Of a DNA stretch of 64,000 nucleotides, positions 57,229-64,000 are shown one piece after another. The translations under genes were made by a program, and so were the position numbers. Location of the stretch: NCBI RefSeq assembly GCF_903969135.1, contig NZ_LR824569.1, positions 1,364,001 through 1,428,000 on the forward strand, written 5' to 3'. Position 1 is the stretch's first letter. Every line of letters begins with the position of its first letter. The notes beneath the pieces are model-generated. The model was not told where the DNA came from, searched no databases, and saw nothing but the letters and a program-made list of their open reading frames with translations. Source of the DNA: Chryseobacterium sp. JV274. GTDB lineage: Bacteria; Bacteroidota; Bacteroidia; Flavobacteriales; Weeksellaceae.

Positions 57229-57275
57229 TTTGACTGCCAGTCAAAAGATCATGGTTTCGAATCCCGTATTCTCCA
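57229..57275 (+). pseudogene. Degenerate 3' fragment of a tRNA-Gly(GCC)
   Basis: A perfect anticodon stem TTTGA/TCAAA with loop CTGCCAG (anticodon GCC, U33 present), a 5-base variable loop AGATC, a canonical T-loop TTCGAAT, and an acceptor 3' strand ATTCTCC plus A. The T-stem has a mismatch at the normally invariant 53-61 pair, and the 5' half (acceptor GGAGAAT, D-arm) is absent upstream. It looks like the 3' scar of an integration event or tRNA decay. Confidence 0.5.
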
Positions 57276-57369
57276 CTAAATGATAACATTTAATTTATTC
57301 ATCAAGGATTTTTATCCTCTCACAGATTGAGCAGATTGGGCAGATTTTTGGATTAAATCAAATTCAATA

Positions 57370-59496
57370 TTAGCTAAGTTGTGTCTGAAAGTCGTCGCTC
57401 AAAGTCAAAACACCTTCTGCAATAGCATCCGGATGGGTGACAAAGCCTTTCAACTTTGAAGTTTTACCTTTTAAAACAAGGTCTAAAAGCTGTTTATCAG
57501 ATAATTTTTTACCGAAAATTTCAAAGGTAATTTTGAATCCACAGTTTTTGAAATCGGAACATCCTACTGCTGTTTTTCCTTTGATCAGGTTGTGTTCTTT
57601 ACATTTCGGACATTTCGTTTCTTCCCAGGACTGAAGTTCTTTTTTCTGTGCAGGTTCTCTTTTTTTCTTTTCCTTTACTTCTTCTTTTTCTTCTTCCTGA
57701 AGGGTAATCACTTTTCCTTTTCCATATACTACTTTTTCAGTAAGTTCAGTAACCATCTGAATCAGTTCTTCTTTGAAAAGATTGGCTTCATACTCTCCTT
57801 TCTCAATCCTACGAAGTTTTGATTCCCATTCACCCGTCAGTTCCGGACTTTTTAAAAGTTCGTCTTCAATGGTGTCAATCAACTGAATTCCGGTTTGGGT
57901 AGCGATGAGGTTTTTCCTTTTTTTCTCGATGTATTTTCTTTTGAAAAGGGTTTCAATGATGTTCGCTCGCGTGGATGGTCTTCCGATCCCGTTGTTCTTC
58001 AACATTTCACGCAGCTCTTCATCTTCAACCTGTTTTCCGGCAGTTTCCATTGCTCTCAGCAATGTTGCTTCGGTATAAGGCTTTGGCGGCGTTGTTTTCC
58101 CCTGGTGAATCATCGGATCATGTGGTCCGGTTTCTCCTACAATAAATTCAGGGATCGTTTGTTCTTCTTCTTTTTCTTTTTCCTTATCGGTGGTTTCTTC
58201 TTTAGGTTCTTTGGCATAAACGGCTCTCCATCCTGCTTCAAGAACCTGCCTTCCGCTGGTTTTGAAAGGAATGGTTCCTACTTTTCCTTCCACCAGGGTA
58301 TTGGAAATTTTACACTCCGGATAGAATACGGCTATAAAGCGCTTTGCAATCAGATCATAGATCAGTTTTTCTTCCCTGCTCAGATTCTGGGAAGGTGGAA
58401 TTTCCGTAGGAATGATCGCATGGTGATCGGTTACTTTGGTATCATCGAAAACAGCTTTCGATTTTGGAATCGGAGCTTCCAGTAACGGAGCAATCAGATC
58501 CTGATAAGGATACATTTTCTGAAGAATTCCTGTTATTTTCGGATATAAACTCTCGGATAGATAAGTTGTATCAACACGTGGATAGGTTACGTGCTTCTTT
58601 TCATACAGACTCTGGATATAATTCAACGTATTTTCTGCTGAATATCCATATTTTTTATTGGCTTCTACCTGAAGTCCGGTCAGGTCGAAAAGTCGTGGAT
58701 TTTTTTCTTTTCCTTCTTTAATTTCGAAAGAAACAATTTCAAATGGGTTGACTTTAAGGTATTCCAATCCTTTTTCTGCACGTTCCAACGTTTTTAAACG
58801 ATCGATTGCTGCACTGAAAAGAACATCACGGTATTTGGTCTTCAGTTCCCAATATTCTTCTGTGGTAAAGGCATCAATTTCTTTCTGGCGCTGCACCAGC
58901 ATGGCCAATGTGGGAGTCTGTACCCTTCCAATGGAAAGAACGGCTTTATTTCCGCCAAACTTCTTCGTAAAAAGCCTGGTCGCATTGATTCCCAACAACC
59001 AGTCTCCTATGGCTCTGGCATTTCCGGCCAGATAGAGGTTTTTATAATCTTCTGCAGGTTTTAAACTTGCAAATCCTTCTTTAATCGCATCTTCCGTCAA
59101 TGAAGAAATCCATAAACGCTGGATGGGTTTGTTGCATTTTGCTTTCTGCAATACCCAGCGCTGAATGAGTTCTCCCTCCTGCCCGGCATCCCCACAGTTG
59201 ATAACCTCATCACATTCTTCAACCAATCTTTCAATCACTTTAAACTGATTTTCAACGCCTTTATTCGGGATCAGCTTGATACCAAAACTGCTGGGAATAA
59301 TCGGCAGTGAAAAAAGATTCCAGGATTTGAACTGAGGGCCGTAGTCGTGAGGTTCTTTCAGGGTGCAAAGATGTCCGAACGTCCATGTTACGCAATAGCC
59401 GTTTCCTTCCATATAACCTTGTTTAGGCGTGGTAGCGCCCAATACTTTGGCGATATCTCTGGCAACACTGGGTTTCTCGGCAATACATAATTTCAT
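57370..59496 (-). CDS. topB: DNA topoisomerase III (type IA)
   Basis: The frame opens at 59523, but Met at 59496 (MKLCIAEKPSVARDIA) matches the family start; 708 residues. Toprim domain with GDAGQEGELIQRW, type IA core with ALSIGRVQTPTLAML and the active Tyr in KKHVTYPRVDT, HHAIIPTE, and NNGIGRPSTRANIIETLFKR. A zinc-ribbon tail (CPKCKEHNLIKGKTAVGC) ends the protein after an acidic/basic linker (EEEKEEVKEKKK). Relaxes and decatenates DNA with one strand passage. Confidence 0.95.
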   Translation of the reverse strand: MKLCIAEKPSVARDIAKVLGATTPKQGYMEGNGYCVTWTFGHLCTLKEPHDYGPQFKSWNLFSLPIIPSSFGIKLIPNKGVENQFKVIERLVEECDEVINCGDAGQEGELIQRWVLQKAKCNKPIQRLWISSLTEDAIKEGFASLKPAEDYKNLYLAGNARAIGDWLLGINATRLFTKKFGGNKAVLSIGRVQTPTLAMLVQRQKEIDAFTTEEYWELKTKYRDVLFSAAIDRLKTLERAEKGLEYLKVNPFEIVSFEIKEGKEKNPRLFDLTGLQVEANKKYGYSAENTLNYIQSLYEKKHVTYPRVDTTYLSESLYPKITGILQKMYPYQDLIAPLLEAPIPKSKAVFDDTKVTDHHAIIPTEIPPSQNLSREEKLIYDLIAKRFIAVFYPECKISNTLVEGKVGTIPFKTSGRQVLEAGWRAVYAKEPKEETTDKEKEKEEEQTIPEFIVGETGPHDPMIHQGKTTPPKPYTEATLLRAMETAGKQVEDEELREMLKNNGIGRPSTRANIIETLFKRKYIEKKRKNLIATQTGIQLIDTIEDELLKSPELTGEWESKLRRIEKGEYEANLFKEELIQMVTELTEKVVYGKGKVITLQEEEKEEVKEKKKREPAQKKELQSWEETKCPKCKEHNLIKGKTAVGCSDFKNCGFKITFEIFGKKLSDKQLLDLVLKGKTSKLKGFVTHPDAIAEGVLTLSDDFQTQLS

Positions 59497-59621
59497 GAAC
59501 TCGGGTTTATGGAAAGAGTGCAAAAATCGGGATTTTTTTTGGATTTTGCTAATTTAGTTGGGAGCTGATCTTTAATAAGTTGTAGGCACCAGTATCCCAA
59601 ACCTCCCAGCAATATTAATGA

Positions 59622-60053
59622 TTATGAGCTGACAAACATTACTTTTTCTGCACCATTTAGTATATTCAGCTCCAGCCTTTCAATAAGAAAATTGATATCC
59701 TCAACAAACTTCTCCTTCAGATAACCATCTTCAATATCATGACCATATACTATCTTTTTATAGAAATCAGGTTGATTTTTTAATGCATTCTTCAATTGTA
59801 CCAGGTTAGATTTTAAAACCTCCAGATCAATATATTCTTCATAAAAATGCCAGAAATCCAATATTTTCAGGTCTATATGTAAGACTCTTTCTATTTGACA
59901 CAATAATCGGTCATCATCTTCCGGACTCTCATCTGTCATCACCAGATTTAAACCGTCTCTTCCGTCAAAATAGTATTGATCTCTCAAGTCCAGATATTGC
60001 CATAAAGGCTCCTCTTTATCAAATACAAAACTTATTTCAAGTCCGAATCCCAT
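59622..60053 (-). CDS. Hypothetical protein
   Basis: 143 residues, acidic, mostly helical, no signal peptide. Begins MGFGLEISFVFDKEEPLWQY and contains LLIERLELN-type helices. No motif recognised; may be an immunity-like small protein, but nothing nearby supports that. Flanked by a terminator upstream, so transcribed alone. Confidence 0.65.
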   Translation of the reverse strand: MGFGLEISFVFDKEEPLWQYLDLRDQYYFDGRDGLNLVMTDESPEDDDRLLCQIERVLHIDLKILDFWHFYEEYIDLEVLKSNLVQLKNALKNQPDFYKKIVYGHDIEDGYLKEKFVEDINFLIERLELNILNGAEKVMFVSS

Positions 60054-60085
60054 ATCATTTTCTTAAAAAGTAAATATAACAAAAA

Positions 60086-60105
60086 GCCCCCTTATAAAAG
60101 AGGGC
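60086..60105 (-). terminator. Terminator of the M17 N-domain gene
   Basis: Stem GCCC-CT/AG-GGGC with a short loop; leftward reading runs into TTTTT. Just beyond the stop of the 60136 gene. Confidence 0.7.
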
Positions 60106-60135
60106 CGGATCAACAATGTAATGAAACTAGGTTCA

Positions 60136-60864
60136 TTATTTTTTTTGAGCTTCTGAAATGGCATCAGCAATTCCTCCGCCTGCGGTTTCAAAGAAAGCAG
60201 GGCCAGCCAGAAGATATACTTTTTCTAATTTTTTTGTAGTGGATAATTTGTGTTCTTTCAGGTAATTTTCAGAACGGTTGGCGTGTACAATTCCTCTTAC
60301 TACATTTCCGGCTACCAAAGCAGTTGGAGAGTCTATTCCGGCATCTTTCAGATCGCTGGCAAAGGCAAAGTTGGTAACACCTAACCTCATCGCTTCGCGG
60401 GCAGCCACTTCTCCTACAGAAGTCATTAAATCTGGAGTGAACTTGTTGCGGTCACCTAAGCCAATCAATAATAATTTCTTTGCAGACATAGATCCGGCAG
60501 GAGGTGTAATTAAAAGGGTTTCCAAAGAATGTCCCTGGAACTGTCCTGTCTTTCTGATATTGGTTAATTCTCCTTTTAAAGCTTCATCCAGGTGAACCAA
60601 TCCGTTCAATTTAGCAGGTAAGGCCTGAGCATTGAAGATGTCTCCTTCTGTATATTCAAAAACACAGGCTACCTGAAGCTGGGCATCTGCTGAGGAAGGT
60701 CCCTGTACCAGTCCTACCATGGAGATACCGTCTACGGTTCCCCAGGTTTTGGAGGTTCCGATGGCTGTTGTTTTTGCAGGTGTTGTAGTAGTTGTTTGTG
60801 CAAAATTTAACGTTGAAAATGCTAAAGCTGCGATTACCAGTGATTGTTTTAGTATATTTTTCAT
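60136..60864 (-). CDS. Secreted protein with only the N-terminal domain of M17 leucyl aminopeptidase
   Basis: 242 residues. Signal peptide 1-22 (ending LNFA), a Thr-rich linker (QTTTTTPAKTTA), then the macro-like M17 N-terminal domain (ALPAKLNGLVHLDEALKGEL, KKLLLIGLGDRNKFTPDL, NVVRGIVHANRSENYLKE). The C-terminal zinc peptidase domain is missing and no decayed remnant follows, so it is probably non-catalytic with a binding or regulatory role. Confidence 0.85.
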   Translation of the reverse strand: MKNILKQSLVIAALAFSTLNFAQTTTTTPAKTTAIGTSKTWGTVDGISMVGLVQGPSSADAQLQVACVFEYTEGDIFNAQALPAKLNGLVHLDEALKGELTNIRKTGQFQGHSLETLLITPPAGSMSAKKLLLIGLGDRNKFTPDLMTSVGEVAAREAMRLGVTNFAFASDLKDAGIDSPTALVAGNVVRGIVHANRSENYLKEHKLSTTKKLEKVYLLAGPAFFETAGGGIADAISEAQKK

Positions 60865-60913
60865 GAGATTTATTTTTGTTGTCAGTTGTTTTTTGTTGCT
60901 TGTTGAGTGTTTT

Positions 60914-60975
60914 TGTTGGATAACGCAAGGACGCTAAGTTTTTCCTGATGCTTTTTTTAAGGCGCAAGTCGCTTT
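60914..60975. repeat. CGCAAAGGCGCAAGG repeat, copy 2
   Basis: Matches the unit at 57031-57095 over most of its length. Sits in the leader of the 60136 gene. A -7 match (leftward TACCTTTG, 60998-61005) lies just upstream. Confidence 0.55.
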
Positions 60976-61094
60976 GCTCCGGCTATTTTTATTTTTTCAA
61001 AGGTAGTTTCAGTGATCAAGAGGTACATTGATGTGGGATAATTTTGGTGCAGATTTTAGGATATTCTTGTATTTTTTATAACATCATATTTCTT

Positions 61095-62459
61095 TTAAAA
61101 TTTAAATACAATTCTGGAGTTGATAAAGAGTCCGTCTTTGTGGTTATCGATCACCTCGTTGATGAATTCGCCTGTATTGAAATATTGTATTCCTGTATTA
61201 AAGGTTAAGAATTTATTGATTTTATAATTAAAGCTTCCTAAGAAAGCAGTTCCGATGTATCTTTTCTTTGAATTTGAGGACGGCAGGTTCAATGTTCCGC
61301 TCGGTCTGTAAATTCCGTCCTGGGTAGAATATCTCCAGTTGAAAACGACATCTGCCTGAACGGTTATTTTTTCACTCAAATCTACGGTTGCATAAGGATG
61401 GATATCAATCAGATTGACAGGACCAATCTGAGGATTAAATCCAAAATATCCGCCTTTCGGATACAGAGGATTGAATGTTCCCAGTTTTCCGTCTCCTTTA
61501 TTGCTGTCTCCTGAAATATAATCATTTCTGAGATTGATGGTCGGTTTTCCTTTTACATTTTCAAACATATATCCGATGTCTGCAGAAGCCGTCCATGCAC
61601 TGATATTTCCTTTATTGAAGTTTCCGAATTGATAAGCTGCTTCAAAATTGTAGATAAAACCACCACCATATCTCCAGAATCTCCCTCCGAAAGTATGTCT
61701 GGTCTCATCTGAAATTCCGTCTTCAAAGCGTACATCTTTTCTGTGAATTCCCAAATAATACAGCTCCAGATTTCCACTTCTGGGAATAATCAAGGTATTG
61801 TAACTTCCCCAAAGATTGATAGATTTTGAAGAGGTATTATCAAATGCTCCGGGACTGATTTCACTGGCAGCCATCATAAAGGCATCAGATCTGAAATTCC
61901 CTCTTTTGTACATGAATTTTACGCCATCGAAATACAATCTTAAATTCGGTCCTTCTCTTACTGAGATCAGTCTTCCGCTTCCATAATCCAGTTCTTGCCT
62001 TCCCGCACGCACCGTCAGCTTTTCTTTGTCATTTTTCAGGATATCTACATCAATGAAGAGATTCTGGATATTCAAATGGTCTTCATCAATTGGCCTTGGT
62101 CCGTTCTTTCTTCCGTTTTCCCAGGCACTTCTCACCTGTCCGAAAATTCTTACCCGCGAGCCCAGATGCAAATCAGCGTGTATATTATATCTCTGAATCA
62201 GAAAGGGATTGCTTCCAATTCCTGATCTTCCCCAATCTTCATTATTAAAATCCACAAATTCCAGTCTTGCTTCTCCTCCCAATGACAGATAGTTGTTGTT
62301 TTCTGTAACCGGGATATATTTTATGGAGTTATAAAAAGTTTTTGCAGAGTCTTTATATGCAGCATAATCTTCATCAAACCTCATCAGCTTAAACTGAGCA
62401 GAAAGCTGAGTGGGAATAAAAATCTGCAGAAAGAGTACAATAGCAACCAGTTTTTTCAT
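61095..62459 (-). CDS. Alginate export family outer-membrane porin
   Basis: 454 residues. Signal peptide 1-21 (ending QLSA). Beta-barrel with the AlgE/Alginate_exp signatures: LSLGGEARLEFVDFNNEDWG, LTVRAGRQELDYGSGRLISV, GVKFMYKRGNFRSDAF and FWRYGGGFIYNFE. Ends in Phe (IVFKF), required by the BAM complex. No alginate synthesis genes are near, so another small solute is likely. Follows the DoxX gene by 2 bases. Confidence 0.88.
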   Translation of the reverse strand: MKKLVAIVLFLQIFIPTQLSAQFKLMRFDEDYAAYKDSAKTFYNSIKYIPVTENNNYLSLGGEARLEFVDFNNEDWGRSGIGSNPFLIQRYNIHADLHLGSRVRIFGQVRSAWENGRKNGPRPIDEDHLNIQNLFIDVDILKNDKEKLTVRAGRQELDYGSGRLISVREGPNLRLYFDGVKFMYKRGNFRSDAFMMAASEISPGAFDNTSSKSINLWGSYNTLIIPRSGNLELYYLGIHRKDVRFEDGISDETRHTFGGRFWRYGGGFIYNFEAAYQFGNFNKGNISAWTASADIGYMFENVKGKPTINLRNDYISGDSNKGDGKLGTFNPLYPKGGYFGFNPQIGPVNLIDIHPYATVDLSEKITVQADVVFNWRYSTQDGIYRPSGTLNLPSSNSKKRYIGTAFLGSFNYKINKFLTFNTGIQYFNTGEFINEVIDNHKDGLFINSRIVFKF

Positions 62460-62461
62460 GA

Positions 62462-62887
62462 TTATTTCTTTGTTAAAAAATTATCAACTGAGTATTTTCC
62501 AGATCCCATAAACAGTAAAAACAGATAACATAAGCTGTACATAAAGGGGGTATCTTTCACTAATAATGCGTCATTCCAATGAAGGATAAAGTAACCTGTA
62601 AGGGTCACCGCCAAGATGGGCAATACTGCAATTCTTGTGAGAAACCCAAAGATGACAAACACCGGAAACACCAGATTGGCGGCATCAGCAAAAAGACTGT
62701 TGAATGCTTCCGGAAGGTGTAGTGGATTTGGAACCTGCTCTGCTTCTGAAACGCCTACCCCTAATTTTTTTAATCCGTGGGCTACGATTAATTCTACAGA
62801 AAGTAAGATCCTGAAAACCAACAGTGCAGTATCTGTTAATTTTCCTGCCGGATTGGTATTGGTGATAATATGGATTAACTTTTTCAT
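62462..62887 (-). CDS. DoxX family membrane protein
   Basis: 141 residues, four membrane segments. DoxX features: LLVFRILLSVELIVAHGLKK, ANLVFPVFVIFGFLTRIAVL and FILHWND. DoxX proteins take part in respiratory or redox-linked membrane functions, poorly defined. Between the amidohydrolase and porin genes on the same strand. Confidence 0.87.
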   Translation of the reverse strand: MKKLIHIITNTNPAGKLTDTALLVFRILLSVELIVAHGLKKLGVGVSEAEQVPNPLHLPEAFNSLFADAANLVFPVFVIFGFLTRIAVLPILAVTLTGYFILHWNDALLVKDTPFMYSLCYLFLLFMGSGKYSVDNFLTKK

Positions 62888-63092
62888 GATTTAAATAGAA
62901 TTTTTAAGAATGAAATTGAGGGGATTTTGTTTAACCGCAGATGACACAGATGATTGTGCTTACTTTGATGTTGTGGCAGGTTTTGCGTGTAAGACCACCC
63001 CGTCAAAAATTCAAAGAATTTTTGCCACCCTCCAGAGAAGGGGAATTTTTACCCTCTTCAGTTGAAATACTTGTAGCTTTTGTGGTTTAAAA

Positions 63093-64000
63093 CTATTTTG
63101 TTTGATAACCTCCGTAATATTTTACAGGTGACCAGTCCGGAATGACCGGAAGAGATACCGGAGCGGCAGTTTTATAAGTTTCGTCTCCGTAAACTACTTT
63201 TCCGTCTACAATCGTCAGTTTGGAAGTAATATTTTTAATGTCTTCATCATTGACCGTGAAATAATCTTTGTCTAAAATGGTAAGGTCTGCAAAATATCCC
63301 TTTTGTATTTTTCCTTTCTGATAGTCTTTTATTAATTCATATCCGCCATAGGTAGAAAGGGATAAGGCTGTCTTTCTATCCAGGGTATTTTCTTTACCCA
63401 TTACCTGGTTTCCACCGATTGTTTTTCCTGTAGTAATCCAGTACAAAGCAACCCATGGATTGTAGCTTGCTACTCTGGTTCCATCCGTTCCCAATCCTAC
63501 AGGAATTCCCATTTCAAGCATTTTTTTCACCGGAGGAGAAGCTAAAGCAGGCTTTTTTCCGTATCTGTGGATGAAGCTTTCTCCCTGATAAGCCATTCTG
63601 TGCTGTATGGCAATTCCGCCACCCATTGCTTTAATTCTTTTCATATTGTCTTCAGTCACGGTTTCAGCATGATCAATAAACCAGACCAATCCGTTCAAAG
63701 GAGTTTCTTTATTCACTTCTTCAATGACATTCAAAAATCTTGTGATGCTTTCATTATAGGTCGCATGAATTCTAAAAGGCCATTTATTTTTTACCAGAAG
63801 GCTTACGACTTCTTTCATATTTTTTTCCATGGTTGCGGGAAGCTCCGGTCTTGGGAAAAGGAAGTTTTCAAAATCGGCTCCATCTGATACCAGGTTTTCC
63901 CCGCCTCCATTTACATGATAATCTATTTCGTTGAAATCATTGTGGCCATGGTCGTCAATCTCTACCATCCCTATCCATTTGGTATAATCTGCGAGTTCGG
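63093..64000 (-). CDS. Amidohydrolase family 3 protein, C-terminal part (cut by window edge)
   Basis: The frame stays open to base 64000 (upstream residues ELADYTKWIG), so the N-terminus is outside. The YtcJ/AepA-type amidohydrolase is seen from MVEIDDHGHNDFNEIDYHVN on. Further marks are FIDHAETVTEDNMKRI, MGIPVGLGTDGTRVASYNPW (metal-binding Asp) and the closing KGYFADLTILDKDYFTV. Family members hydrolyse amides such as N-substituted formamides. Likely first known gene of the operon with DoxX and the porin, 205 bases upstream of DoxX. Confidence 0.88.
   Translation of the reverse strand, partial: ELADYTKWIGMVEIDDHGHNDFNEIDYHVNGGGENLVSDGADFENFLFPRPELPATMEKNMKEVVSLLVKNKWPFRIHATYNESITRFLNVIEEVNKETPLNGLVWFIDHAETVTEDNMKRIKAMGGGIAIQHRMAYQGESFIHRYGKKPALASPPVKKMLEMGIPVGLGTDGTRVASYNPWVALYWITTGKTIGGNQVMGKENTLDRKTALSLSTYGGYELIKDYQKGKIQKGYFADLTILDKDYFTVNDEDIKNITSKLTIVDGKVVYGDETYKTAAPVSLPVIPDWSPVKYYGGYQTK

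Noticed and set aside
57181..57275. Complete tRNA gene
   Set aside because: No pairing 5' acceptor strand or D-arm at the right distance; T-stem mismatch at the invariant pair. Kept only as a fragment.
57592..59035. Rightward frames antisense to topB
   Set aside because: Shadows of the conserved leftward gene; Phe/Ser-rich low-complexity translations.

Overview
The window is low-GC, densely coded chromosome from a member of the Bacteroidota, most likely class Flavobacteriia and close to Chryseobacterium/Elizabethkingia. The signs are a GldA-like gliding ABC protein, a type IX secretion (T9SS) sorting tail, SusC-type TonB plug domains, promoters of the TTG-N17..23-TAnnTTTG type with no Shine-Dalgarno sequences, a fused E1 alpha/beta 2-oxoacid dehydrogenase, a GH109 enzyme closely resembling the Elizabethkingia one as I remember it, and a Chryseobacterium-type double-glycine leader peptide. 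The species cannot be fixed from sequence reading alone. No complete rRNA or tRNA gene, CRISPR array, prophage or transposase was seen.

Layout. 1-8.1 kb: GldA-like ATPase (cut by the window edge), a large flotillin/SPFH protein, a patatin lipase, dihydrolipoyl dehydrogenase and several small secreted proteins. 8.2-12.5 kb: two secreted glycosidases, GH3 with a PA14 insert and a GH29 alpha-L-fucosidase. 12.6-17.5 kb: one leftward cluster headed by a GbsR/MarR-type regulator and holding small membrane proteins, a DCC thiol protein, an SRPBCC protein, a DUF2071 gene broken by a frameshift, and a TIGR01777 epimerase. The same dyad operator occurs three times in this cluster, once over the regulator's own -33 box. 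17.6-28 kb: an ECF sigma factor, a membrane-anchored vWA protein carrying a TonB plug, a SusC-like outer-membrane barrel that lacks a plug, and an alpha-2-macroglobulin with a thioester motif that carries a plug. This looks like a TonB receptor split over several proteins and is the strongest candidate for a new system here.

28-36 kb: C1 cysteine peptidase, a 54-residue double-glycine leader peptide gene, old yellow enzyme divergent from an HxlR regulator with repeated GTAAC sites between them, AhpD-like protein, E1 dehydrogenase and a secreted protein. 36-42 kb: housekeeping genes (polyprenyl synthase, sterol desaturase-like, rlmN, queA). Between queA and rlmN sits a four-helix-bundle gene exactly enclosed by a 21-bp perfect inverted repeat, like a mobile intervening sequence. 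42-48.5 kb: AIM24, M61 peptidase, and a three-gene overlapping operon of GH109 alpha-N-acetylgalactosaminidase, nucleotidyltransferase and NahK-like sugar 1-kinase, which together read as a GalNAc salvage route.

48.5-49.6 kb holds about 1 kb of tandem repeats made from a palindromic element and copies of the 3' end of the neighbouring DNA glycosylase gene. The same palindrome is dispersed at 38.1, 55.2 and 56.9 kb. 50-64 kb: S9 peptidase, a T9SS cargo protein, holin-like protein, thioesterase, AraC regulator, a degenerate tRNA-Gly 3' fragment, topoisomerase III, a secreted M17 N-domain protein, and an alginate-export porin/DoxX/amidohydrolase cluster that runs off the right edge.
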